The translations under genes and the position numbers were made by a program. Under the pieces are notes generated by a model. It had not been told where the DNA came from, did not search any database, and worked only from the letters and a program-made list of their open reading frames with translations. Positions 1 through 7,075 of a DNA stretch of 9,056 bases are shown piece after piece; the first letter of the stretch is position 1, and each line of letters starts with the position of its first letter. The stretch is from Methanobrevibacter sp. Lineage in GTDB: Archaea > Methanobacteriota > Methanobacteria > Methanobacteriales > Methanobacteriaceae. The stretch lies in NCBI GenBank assembly GCA_030539985.1, contig JAUNXD010000051.1:1-9056 (forward strand), read 5' to 3'.

Positions 1-2
1 AA

Positions 3-1094
3 ATCACTAATAAAAAAACCAATAAACCGATTAAAAATCTTAAAATATCCCTTGAAATTACTAATAATTTCCATAAATACAAAACTTACACTTTAAAAAC
101 AAACAATAAGGGAATTGCCAAGTTCAATATTAAGAATTTAAAGATGGGTTATAATTCTTTTGATATCACATCAAAAGATCCAAAATATCTGGTTGAAGGA
201 TTTTCTGGGGTTAGTGTTGGCAAATTGAAAAAACCTGTAACTGTTAAGGTTAATTCCAATATTAAATTAAAAAATGGGGACAGATTGTCCACATTTTATG
301 TCAAAAAATATGACGGAATGTTTCATAAGGGTTTTCATGTCTTAGGTGATGAGGACAATAAACATATAATTGACATATATAAAGTAAAGTTTTACTTTAA
401 AAATAATAAAAATGGCAAAATTATTACAAAAACTTCTAATAATTATCTTAAACCAATAAAAGGGTATTCTCCTGTTAAAGCTAAAATTTGGTATTTGGAA
501 TCTCCGATGAGAACAGATGTTAAAGAAAAATCCAAACTTGTTCAATACAAATCAGCATATAAACTTCAAATTTTATTAAAGGGAAAACCCGTCAAGAATG
601 TGAAGGTCAATTTTAAAGTTGAAAATGGGGGCAAATATAAGAATTATATTTTAAAAACTGATAAAAAAGGTTTTATAAAATTTAATACTAAAAATTTGAA
701 ATTGGGTTATCATAAAATCAGTGTTTCATCTAAGAATAAAAACTATGATATTTATCATAAAAGCAAGATTTTTATAGGTAAATTAAAAAAGTTTAAGTAT
801 CTTGAAAATGATGAATCCTTAGAATTTAAGAATGATGATTTTATTAGAGTTTCATTTATAAAATCTGGTGGAAGCAAAACTAAAATTAAGATTTCAAGTT
901 TGAGGACAGATGATTATGGAAATGATGTGAAAGCCCATAGTCATTTTCTCATTAAGGCTAAAATCTTCTTTAAAAACAATAAAAACAATAATCTAATAAC
1001 TACAAAAATAGTTAAAAAAGATTATTCAATCAAACTCAATTCAATAAAAGGTTATACTCCTTTTAAAGTTCAAGTTTGGTATTTACAAGGTTAA
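3..1094 (+). CDS. Adhesin-like surface protein, C-terminal part (5' end outside window)
   Basis: The frame is already open at the left edge, so this is the last 363 residues of a longer protein; the ATG at 144 is internal. The visible part is a tandem repeat with a period of about 186 residues. Each unit pairs an Ig-like beta domain (partial residues about 1-77 and 177-263, sharing a Y..LKT..KG..KFN.KNLK.GY core and ending in GKLKK) with a second beta module (about 78-166 and 264-363, sharing FKNNKN, IKGY and a terminal WYL). The protein is very rich in Lys, Asn and Ile. These features fit the Ig-repeat adhesin-like proteins of Methanobrevibacter and relatives, thought to be displayed on the pseudomurein wall. 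I see no C-terminal membrane helix or sorting signal; the protein ends directly after the second WYL motif. Family assignment is by pattern, and the ligand is unknown. Confidence 0.75.
   Translation: MTNKKTNKPIKNLKISLEITNNFHKYKTYTLKTNNKGIAKFNIKNLKMGYNSFDITSKDPKYLVEGFSGVSVGKLKKPVTVKVNSNIKLKNGDRLSTFYVKKYDGMFHKGFHVLGDEDNKHIIDIYKVKFYFKNNKNGKIITKTSNNYLKPIKGYSPVKAKIWYLESPMRTDVKEKSKLVQYKSAYKLQILLKGKPVKNVKVNFKVENGGKYKNYILKTDKKGFIKFNTKNLKLGYHKISVSSKNKNYDIYHKSKIFIGKLKKFKYLENDESLEFKNDDFIRVSFIKSGGSKTKIKISSLRTDDYGNDVKAHSHFLIKAKIFFKNNKNNNLITTKIVKKDYSIKLNSIKGYTPFKVQVWYLQG
216..1091 (+). repeat. Two-copy protein-level tandem repeat in the adhesin
   Basis: The boundary motif VGKLKK is encoded at 216 and recurs as IGKLKK at 774, a period of 558 bp or 186 codons. 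The module after each boundary ends in KIWYLE in the first copy and VQVWYLQG in the second, and both contain FKNNKN and IKGY(S/T)P. Protein similarity is clear while the DNA has diverged, so this is an old domain duplication, not a recent slip. Confidence 0.65.
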
Positions 1095-1101
1095 ACATAT
1101 A

Positions 1102-1127
1102 AAGTGCAATTGAATTAAATTGCACTT
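1102..1127. terminator. Hairpin between convergent genes, possible bidirectional terminator
   Basis: A perfect 10-bp inverted repeat (AAGTGCAATT at 1102-1111, AATTGCACTT at 1118-1127) with a 6-nt loop fills the gap between the adhesin stop (1092-1094) and the channel stop (1126-1128). It overlaps the channel stop codon. A T-rich tract follows on the plus strand (1127-1144), consistent with ending the adhesin transcript. Archaeal termination depends mainly on T-tracts, so the stem may serve RNA 3'-end stability instead. Confidence 0.5.
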
Positions 1128-2256
1128 ACTTTATTTCTTTTTGTGTAATTTCAGCTATTTCTTTATTAGTTAAATTGATGCCTATAATTTCTTCTATTTT
1201 TTCCAAATCTTCTAATACTCTGTCAAAGGAGGTTTTGTCTGGTCCTGAAATTAAATGGGAGTGGATATTATTGACATTTTTATAAAGGTTTTCCAAGGCT
1301 TGGCGTTGATCATCATGTGTGTTTAAGTAATTGACGTATTTCTGTCCGTCGGATATGTTCATTGTCTTTATTTGGCGGGTAAGTGGTGTCTCAATTCCTG
1401 GAATATGGTATTCGATGTTTTCCAGTGTGCACCCGTATTTTGCTATGATTTTGAACTCGTCATATATTCCATCTGCACTATGCTTTACAGTAATTTTTAA
1501 AAGGTGAGGTCTTGCAGATTCATAATAAAGGCCTTCTCCTCCAATAATTTCGGGAGATACAATCTTGTCGGCACCGGCCTTTCTAAGCCTTTTGATGTTT
1601 TCAAGCTTGCTGGCTCTTGTCACGATCCATGCGTCGGGATTGGTCTCTCGTATTGTCATTACAATGAACAGGTTGTTTACGTCATCACCGGTGCATATGA
1701 TTACGCTTCTGCATTTTTTGCCGGCTAATTTTGCAACCAGGTCATCCTCAATCGCATCATCATTGATTACCACTACATTCTCGCCTTCTTCAATTGATTC
1801 GCAAGTGTCCTTGTCCTTGTCAATCACAATCACGTTCTGGTTTCTTTGGGTCAGCTCATCAAAAACCACTTTCCCCACTCTTCCGAAACCGCAAATGATA
1901 TAATAATCTTCCATCACTTCAATAGCCTTCAATTTCCTCGCTCCTTTTGAATATTCGGTCATTTTCTCCTGGACATTTGTTAAAATAATGTTGAACACAT
2001 AAGCAAGCAGTGCAACGCCCCCGAGGGCCAGGGTTGTTGCGAATATCTTTTGGACTCCTGTGGTTGGTATGTAGTCACCGTATCCTACTGTGGCCATGGT
2101 GATGACTGAGTAGTAGATGGAATCAACCAGGTTCAAATGCATTATGAAAATGGAACCTACAACACCGTAAATAAAAAGACCTATTATTAATATCAAGCCG
2201 CTGCTGATGTATTTTGCAGGTAAGGTTGTTAAGATTTTAAATGTTATTTTTCGCAT
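1126..2256 (-). CDS. Two-TM potassium channel with cytosolic RCK domain (MthK-like)
   Basis: This 376-residue protein has the architecture of an MthK-type channel: first membrane helix about residues 17-40, a re-entrant pore helix leading to the selectivity filter TVGYGD at 56-61, and a second membrane helix about 70-94. A cytosolic RCK/TrkA-N Rossmann domain follows from about 117, with the dinucleotide loop GFGRVG at 123-128, an acidic residue ending the second strand (D146), and GADKIVSP at 228-235. It should form a tetrameric K+-selective pore gated by ligand binding to the RCK ring. Residues about 255-376 do not show a clear TrkA-C domain (no GD.L.V.G strand) and look largely helical and charged, so the gating ligand cannot be predicted. 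The ATG start has AGGA (2265-2268) 8 nt upstream. It is divergent from nnr and convergent with the adhesin. Confidence 0.9.
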   Translation of the reverse strand: MRKITFKILTTLPAKYISSGLILIIGLFIYGVVGSIFIMHLNLVDSIYYSVITMATVGYGDYIPTTGVQKIFATTLALGGVALLAYVFNIILTNVQEKMTEYSKGARKLKAIEVMEDYYIICGFGRVGKVVFDELTQRNQNVIVIDKDKDTCESIEEGENVVVINDDAIEDDLVAKLAGKKCRSVIICTGDDVNNLFIVMTIRETNPDAWIVTRASKLENIKRLRKAGADKIVSPEIIGGEGLYYESARPHLLKITVKHSADGIYDEFKIIAKYGCTLENIEYHIPGIETPLTRQIKTMNISDGQKYVNYLNTHDDQRQALENLYKNVNNIHSHLISGPDKTSFDRVLEDLEKIEEIIGINLTNKEIAEITQKEIK

Positions 2257-2327
2257 AAAATTTTTCCTAAAGTTAAGATAATTATATTTATATCAGATAC
2301 TCATATTTTAATTTATAAGGTGATTTT
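2257..2327. promoter_or_regulatory. Divergent promoter region, potassium channel / nnr
   Basis: These 71 bp must carry both promoters. For nnr, a near-palindromic TATA element (TATATTTATAT, 2283-2293) sits about 25 bp before a plausible start site near 2314. For the channel on the minus strand, a TATA-like TTATAAATT at 2309-2317 would give a leader of about 30 nt containing AGGA. The channel TATA would then overlap the nnr transcription start and Shine-Dalgarno, so the two promoters may exclude each other. Boxes were assigned by eye and spacing only. Confidence 0.45.
2317..2323 (+). promoter_or_regulatory. Strong Shine-Dalgarno site that fixes the TTG start of nnr
   Basis: AAGGTGA (followed by T, so AGGTGAT) matches the archaeal anti-Shine-Dalgarno tail well and lies 4 nt before TTG at 2328. 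The first in-frame ATG (2343) is 19 nt away, too far for this site, so TTG is the preferred start. Confidence 0.7.
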
Positions 2328-3869
2328 TTGAATCCTATTGATATGATGGTTACAGATTATAATTGTGAATATTTGGGTTTATCAAGATTGTGCTTAATGG
2401 AATCGGCTGGAAAATCATTGGCTGAGGAAGTTGGCAAAATTGCAGTTTATACTTTCTCAAAACCGGTTAAGGTAGTGATTTTTACAGGTTCTGGCGGGAA
2501 TGGTGGTGATGGTTTTGTAGCGGCAAGATACCTCCTGAATCGTGGATATGATGTTGACATTTACATGTTGAAGGATAATATCCGCTCTCAGGATGCAAAA
2601 ACTAATTTTGAAATATTGAAAAACATGAAGCCACGTCTCTCTCGATTGAATATTTATAACTTAAAAACATTGGATGACATCAACAGTACAGAGGTTGCAA
2701 AAAGCAGGGATGGTGAGTTTGTAATTGTTGACGGTCTTTTGGGAACAGGAATCAGGGGAAATCTTCAAACTAATGTTAAAAGGGCAATTGAAATAATCAA
2801 TGAGTCAAATGGTGTTAAGATAAGTGTTGATGTGCCGTCAGGTATGGATCCGCTGACCGGTGAGGTAAGTGACCTTGCTGTTGTTCCGGATTATACAATC
2901 AGCTTTCATAAGATAAAAACCGGTGTAAGGCAAGCTGATGAGGAGCTTGTTGGCGGTTTGGTTACTGCCGATATTGGAATTCCATTTGAAGCGGAATATT
3001 ATGTTAACTATGGTGACTTTTTAAGATTGAAAAACCGTGATGCATCTTCCCATAAGGGAAACAACGGTCGTTTGTTGGTGATTGGAGGAAGTGCAGATTA
3101 TTCAGGAGCACCGGCTATTGCCGGAATGGCTGCAATAGGTGCAGGGTGTGATCTGGTATATGTTGCAACTCCCGAAAAGTCAGCACAGGCCATAAAATCA
3201 ACATCACCGGATTTGATTGTGAAATCTCTTCCGGGGGATAAGTTATCATTGAAACATTCAAATGAAATATTGGAAATGGCAGGTAATGTTGATGCGGTTT
3301 TAATCGGACCGGGTTCAGGCATTGATGATGAAACAGCTAAATTATTTAATGTTTTAGTTGCAAAAATCAAAAAACCAATTGTTTTGGATGCAGATGCGTT
3401 AAAGCAGGTTGAATTAAAATTAATCAAAAACAGGGATGATATAATTTTAACACCTCATATTTTTGAGTTCAAATCATTCTTTAACGTTGCTGATGATTTG
3501 AAATTGGATATTGATTCATATGACTTTAAGAAAGTTGATGAGAATATCACTGAATTTCAGCAAATCTCCCGTCAAATTGATGGAACAGTTATTGTTAAAG
3601 GCCAGTATGATTTGATTTTACAGGGTACTAAATTCAGAATTAATAAATCCGGAAATCCTGGAATGACTGTTGGTGGAACAGGTGATGCGCTGGCTGGAAT
3701 ATGTGCTGGTCTGCTTGCACATGGTCTGAATGCTTTTGACTCAGCATGTCTTGGTGTATTCATTAATGGCCTTGCAGGTGACGAGGCTTATGATATTAAG
3801 GGAAACGGTTTTTCAGCTACTGATTTGGTGTCATTTATTGGTAATGTGATTAAAAATGGATTATGTTAA
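2328..3869 (+). CDS. nnr: Bifunctional NAD(P)H-hydrate epimerase / ADP-dependent NAD(P)H-hydrate dehydratase
   Basis: The protein repairs damaged hydrated NADH and NADPH (NAD(P)HX). The N-terminal YjeF-type domain (residues about 1-220) equilibrates the R and S epimers. The C-terminal ribokinase-like domain (about 228-513) dehydrates S-NAD(P)HX back to NAD(P)H using ADP. Epimerase motifs are GSGGNGGDG at 54-62, VDGLLGTG at 134-141 and VDVPSGMD at 168-175. Dehydratase motifs are GGS at 253-255, GPGSG at 327-331, DADAL at 354-358 and NPGMTVGGTGDALAG at 443-457, with D453 as the expected catalytic Asp. The length, 513 residues, is normal for the fused form. TTG is chosen as the start because of the adjacent AGGTGAT site. 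The 3' end overlaps sfsA by 14 bp, suggesting one transcript. Soluble cytosolic enzyme; no key residue seems missing. Confidence 0.93.
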   Translation: MNPIDMMVTDYNCEYLGLSRLCLMESAGKSLAEEVGKIAVYTFSKPVKVVIFTGSGGNGGDGFVAARYLLNRGYDVDIYMLKDNIRSQDAKTNFEILKNMKPRLSRLNIYNLKTLDDINSTEVAKSRDGEFVIVDGLLGTGIRGNLQTNVKRAIEIINESNGVKISVDVPSGMDPLTGEVSDLAVVPDYTISFHKIKTGVRQADEELVGGLVTADIGIPFEAEYYVNYGDFLRLKNRDASSHKGNNGRLLVIGGSADYSGAPAIAGMAAIGAGCDLVYVATPEKSAQAIKSTSPDLIVKSLPGDKLSLKHSNEILEMAGNVDAVLIGPGSGIDDETAKLFNVLVAKIKKPIVLDADALKQVELKLIKNRDDIILTPHIFEFKSFFNVADDLKLDIDSYDFKKVDENITEFQQISRQIDGTVIVKGQYDLILQGTKFRINKSGNPGMTVGGTGDALAGICAGLLAHGLNAFDSACLGVFINGLAGDEAYDIKGNGFSATDLVSFIGNVIKNGLC

Positions 3870-4569
3870 AGGAATTTTCAAAGCAAGGCCTAACAGATTC
3901 ATAGCGGAAGTCGAAGTTAATGGGAAGCTGGAAATTGCTCATGTTCCCAATACCGGCAGGTGCAGGGAACTTTTGGTTGATGATGCTGTGGTCTGGCTTA
4001 AGCCATCTGATAATCCCAATCGAAAAACCAAATTTTCACTGCATTTCGTTGAAAACCGTGGGGCACTGGTATCATTATACTCTCAGCAAGCAAACAGCAT
4101 TGTATATGATGCAATCATTGACGGTAAAATAAAGGAACTTTCAGGCTACGAAATCCATCAAAGGGAAAAGACAATCGACAACTCAAGGATAGATATATAC
4201 TTGGCAAATGAAAATGAGGAATGTTACGTTGAAGTAAAAGGTGTGACCCTGATAATTGGTGATGAGGCAAGGTTTCCGGATGCACCAACCCAGAGAGGGG
4301 CAAAACACCTGAAGGAATTGATAAAATTAAAAAAACAGGGTTTTAGATGCTGTGTATTCTTTTTGATACAGCATCCTATAGGAAAATTTTTCAGACCCAA
4401 CTGGGAAAACGACCCTGAATTCAGCCAAACTCTAAATGATGCCTATGATGCCGGAGTGGAAATACTGGTTTACAGATGCGACAACCAGCTGGAGGCAATA
4501 GAGTTGATTCCCGAATCACTTGACTTTGATTTGGGAGAAAGTCTCTCCGATGGCATCGTTAATGACTAG
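3856..4569 (+). CDS. sfsA: SfsA family protein (sugar fermentation stimulation protein homolog)
   Basis: This is a 237-residue protein of standard SfsA length. The N-terminal OB-fold-like part carries FKARPNRF (8-15) and the family signature HVPNTGRCREL (29-39). The C-terminal part has a PD-(D/E)XK nuclease-like core: SRID (110-113), EVKGVTL (126-132) and FPDAPTQRGAKHL (140-152), with D113, E126 and K128 as the likely metal-site residues. The family was named from an E. coli maltose phenotype and binds DNA nonspecifically; its true function is unsettled, and a nuclease role is inferred from the fold. The start ATG lies 14 bp inside nnr with only a weak GTGAT (3846-3850) before it, so translational coupling to nnr is likely. 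The last 54 bp overlap the sirtuin gene on the other strand. No T-tract terminator is visible after the stop. Confidence 0.92.
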   Translation: MDYVKGIFKARPNRFIAEVEVNGKLEIAHVPNTGRCRELLVDDAVVWLKPSDNPNRKTKFSLHFVENRGALVSLYSQQANSIVYDAIIDGKIKELSGYEIHQREKTIDNSRIDIYLANENEECYVEVKGVTLIIGDEARFPDAPTQRGAKHLKELIKLKKQGFRCCVFFLIQHPIGKFFRPNWENDPEFSQTLNDAYDAGVEILVYRCDNQLEAIELIPESLDFDLGESLSDGIVND

Positions 4570-5244
4570 GCTTGCTGCATTATCATATGGAGTTTCACTC
4601 TTGTTTATCAACACGAGTTTGTCGCCGTTAAAGTAATTCACCAAACCTGCAGCCGGATAAACCACAAGGGAAGTGCCTCCAATAATTAATGTGTCTGCTT
4701 GTGAAATATAATCTATGGCGAAACTTAAAACCGCATTGTTTAAAGGCTCCTCATACAATACAACATCAGGCTTGACAATGCCTCCGCATTCACACCTTGG
4801 AATTCCATCACTTTCTAAAATATGATTCAAATCATAAAATTTGTTGCATACTTGACAATAATTCCTGTGAATGCTTCCGTGAAGCTCCAAAACCTCCTTG
4901 CTTCCTGCCTTTTGATGCAGACCATCAATGTTTTGAGTAATCACTGCTTTCAATTTTCCAGCTTTTTCCAGTTCGGCCAATTTCATATGGGCAGGATTAG
5001 GCTCGGCATCGCCAAAAACCAGAGTGTCTTTGTAGTAATCGAAAAATTCCTTAGTATGGTCAAGATAATAACTGTGTGAAATCAAGTTCTCGGGAGTGTC
5101 ACCATATTTTTCTAGACTCTTGAAGATGCCGCTTTCAGACCGAAAATCAGGGATTCCACTTTCAGTTGAAACCCCTGCACCACCAAAAAATACAATATTT
5201 TTTGAAGAGTCAATTATTTCTTGTAATTTGTGAATTTTAGACAT
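4516..5244 (-). CDS. Sir2-family NAD-dependent protein deacylase (sirtuin, class U-like)
   Basis: Sirtuins remove acetyl or other acyl groups from lysine using NAD+, releasing nicotinamide and O-acyl-ADP-ribose. The 242 residues carry GAGVSTESGIPDFR (22-35), TQNID (103-107), the catalytic His in HGS (H122), four zinc-binding Cys as CxxC (C130, C133) and CxC (C151, C153), KPDVVLYEE (158-166), GGTSLVVYPAAGL (189-201) and INK (213-215). The Tyr/Arg pair typical of class III desuccinylases is not seen after the DFR motif, and overall it resembles the Thermotoga Sir2 type, so plain deacetylation is most likely. In archaea the known target class is chromatin protein such as Alba; the target here is unknown. 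ATG at 5244 is the only usable start, but no Shine-Dalgarno precedes it. The 3' end overlaps sfsA tail to tail. Confidence 0.93.
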   Translation of the reverse strand: MSKIHKLQEIIDSSKNIVFFGGAGVSTESGIPDFRSESGIFKSLEKYGDTPENLISHSYYLDHTKEFFDYYKDTLVFGDAEPNPAHMKLAELEKAGKLKAVITQNIDGLHQKAGSKEVLELHGSIHRNYCQVCNKFYDLNHILESDGIPRCECGGIVKPDVVLYEEPLNNAVLSFAIDYISQADTLIIGGTSLVVYPAAGLVNYFNGDKLVLINKSETPYDNAASLVINDAIGETFSQIKVK

Positions 5245-5412
5245 AATATTTAATATATAACCTATTCTAATTAATAGTTGTCTTATGATGAAAAATTGTT
5301 TTCTTTAAATCTGTTGATTTTGTAAAAGATAGGTGGAAATGAAAAAATATTTTAATATAAGCAATTCATAACTATTATTAACTTGTTAGTAAATTTGAAG
5401 AGGAATTTTTTC
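5245..5412. promoter_or_regulatory. Divergent promoter region, sirtuin / helicase
   Basis: For the helicase, TTTAATATAA at 5351-5360 is a fair TATA element giving a start near 5384. AGAGGA at 5399-5404 lies 8 nt before ATG 5413, supporting that start over the upstream in-frame TTG at 5383. For the sirtuin, the only strong TATA-like run on the minus strand (TTATATATT, about 5250-5260) is so close to the ATG that it would place the start at or inside the gene; a weaker TATTAATTA (5268-5276) would fit a leaderless mRNA. I see no other structure in the 168 bp. Confidence 0.4.
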
Positions 5413-7053
5413 ATGGAAAATAATTATTCAAATTTGGACTGGATGATTCACTGGTCACTACCTAAATACCATCCCAGAAACAGTCAAATAGTATTGATCA
5501 ATAAGATAAACAATGCAATTCAGGAAGGCTCGAAAAATATAATTCTTGAAGCAGGAACCGGTATAGGCAAGTCAGCTATTGCCACAACCATTGCCAATAT
5601 GTACGAGGATTCTTATATTCTGACAATGACTAAACAACTTCAGGAACAGTACCTTGATGATTTCGGAGCAATGCTTGTTGAAATAAAAGGTCGGGGAAAC
5701 TACGACTGTAACTATAATGGTACATGTGATTTCTGCATTAAATCGGAGTATAATCTTGCCAAATGTAAGGACTGTGATTATCTGACTGCACTGAACATTG
5801 CAAAGGATTCTGAAAATGTGATAACAAATTATGATTATTTCTACTATGCAGGTGTTGCAAACCCCACATTAAACTCTCGTGAACTTTTGATTCTTGATGA
5901 AGCGCATAATCTTGAACGTAAAATGCTGGCATTGTCCTCTAATGAATTGAACCGTGAGTATATTGCAACAAAGTTTGGTATTGATATTTTTGAACCGTTG
6001 ATGAACAGATTCAAATCAGTCAATTATCTCAAACGCCATCCTGATTACTGGATGGATTTGTGTGATGATCTTGTTGGTCATTGCAGCGACAATATCAAGG
6101 AAATTGAAGGCGAGCATAAGCAGGATGTCCAGGTAACTTTGGATGAGTTTGAAAGCGATCCGGACAGATTTTCCAATTTTAACTATGTTGAAAAGCAGCA
6201 GTTGGAAGCCGACGCCAAAACTTTCAATTCAATTAAGTTAGGTTTGGAGGCGAAGGATTTGATTATTGATTTGCCCGATATTGAGATGATTAGAAGCAAC
6301 CGGATGGATATTTCAACTGAATTCAAACCATACTCTGTGGTTGATGAAACCAATAACCTTTTGAAGCTGGGAAATATTCGCATCTTTCTGACAGGCACCC
6401 TCGGAAGCAAGGAAAAGTTTTGCGAGTGGAATAATATCAATCCTGATGAAACATTCTATATTTATCAGAAAAGCCCTTTTGACGTTAAAAACAGGCCTAT
6501 TTACACAGATTTTGTTGGCAGCATGAGCGGCAGGAGGAGAAATGTTCCAAGATGGAAGAATGAAAAGGCACTTTTGAAAGTCAAGGAATTATTGGACAAG
6601 CATCCTGACCAAAAAGGTGTTGTTCACACTTCAAGCAATGAGCAGGCACATTGGATAATGGAAAATCTGAAAGAGTATAATTTCATGTTTGTTGGTGGAA
6701 GCAACAGGAATGAGGTTTTAAGTGAGTTCAGTGAAAGTGATGATAGCATTGTTCTTATAGGGGCTTCCATAAAGGATGGTGTTGATTTTAAAGGTGATTT
6801 ATGCAGGTTCCAGATTATTTTCAAAATCCCTTATCCTCAATTGAACGAACAGGTCAAGTATCGTAAGGATTTGGATCCGAAATGGTATTATTATCAGGCG
6901 GTAATGTCTCTGATGCAGGCTTATGGTCGTGGAATACGTGATAAGGATGACTGGTGCGTGATGTATATTATAGATTCTGATTTCATGAGACTGTTTGATT
7001 TCAACAGGAACTTCTTCAATGAGTACTTCTCAGAAGCGATAAAAAATAAGTAA
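5413..7053 (+). CDS. XPD/Rad3-like iron-sulfur superfamily 2 DNA helicase
   Basis: The 546-residue protein has the motif order of XPD/DinG-type 5'-3' helicases: an HPRNSQ upstream motif (20-25), Walker A AGTGIGKS (47-54), a cysteine cluster, DEAH (162-165), TGTL (327-330), VHTSS (404-408), DGVDFKG (455-461) and the arginine-finger motif VI QAYGRGIRD (502-510). Five cysteines lie between Walker A and the DEAH box (C99, C105, C108, C118, C121), where XPD proteins hold a 4Fe-4S cluster with four Cys; which four are ligands is not obvious. The expected role is ATP-driven unwinding in DNA repair or recombination. It is slightly compact for the family. ATG 5413 is chosen for its AGAGGA site, removing ten residues encoded from a TTG at 5383. 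It is divergent from the sirtuin and convergent with argG, with a hairpin between the stops. Confidence 0.88.
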   Translation: MENNYSNLDWMIHWSLPKYHPRNSQIVLINKINNAIQEGSKNIILEAGTGIGKSAIATTIANMYEDSYILTMTKQLQEQYLDDFGAMLVEIKGRGNYDCNYNGTCDFCIKSEYNLAKCKDCDYLTALNIAKDSENVITNYDYFYYAGVANPTLNSRELLILDEAHNLERKMLALSSNELNREYIATKFGIDIFEPLMNRFKSVNYLKRHPDYWMDLCDDLVGHCSDNIKEIEGEHKQDVQVTLDEFESDPDRFSNFNYVEKQQLEADAKTFNSIKLGLEAKDLIIDLPDIEMIRSNRMDISTEFKPYSVVDETNNLLKLGNIRIFLTGTLGSKEKFCEWNNINPDETFYIYQKSPFDVKNRPIYTDFVGSMSGRRRNVPRWKNEKALLKVKELLDKHPDQKGVVHTSSNEQAHWIMENLKEYNFMFVGGSNRNEVLSEFSESDDSIVLIGASIKDGVDFKGDLCRFQIIFKIPYPQLNEQVKYRKDLDPKWYYYQAVMSLMQAYGRGIRDKDDWCVMYIIDSDFMRLFDFNRNFFNEYFSEAIKNK

Positions 7054-7056
7054 AAG

Positions 7057-7075
7057 GATAGCTTATAAAGCTATC
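7057..7075. terminator. Hairpin between helicase and argG ends, likely bidirectional terminator
   Basis: GATAGCTT (7057-7064) and AAGCTATC (7068-7075) form a perfect 8-bp stem with a 3-nt loop in the 17-bp gap between the helicase stop (7051-7053) and the argG stop (7071-7073), overlapping the latter. T-rich sequence follows on both strands: TGTTTAATTTTT on plus (7076-7087), and CCTTTTACTTATTTTTTA on minus (7056-7039). This makes a shared terminator plausible. Confidence 0.55.

Noticed and set aside
144..146. ATG at 144 as the start of the first adhesin gene
   Set aside because: The frame is open to the window edge, and the upstream residues match the second Ig copy, so the protein starts further left.
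1504..1903. Long plus-strand open frames opposite the channel gene, and similar ones opposite nnr, the helicase and argG
   Set aside because: They lie antisense to well-identified proteins, lack ribosome sites and show no recognisable motifs.
5339..5371. Ten-codon plus-strand ORF after AGGTGG between sirtuin and helicase
   Set aside because: The ribosome-like site is only 2 nt from the ATG, the peptide is tiny, and it precedes the helicase TATA box; most likely chance.
5383..5385. TTG at 5383 as the helicase start
   Set aside because: No ribosome site upstream, and it falls at the predicted transcription start; ATG 5413 has AGAGGA at the right distance.
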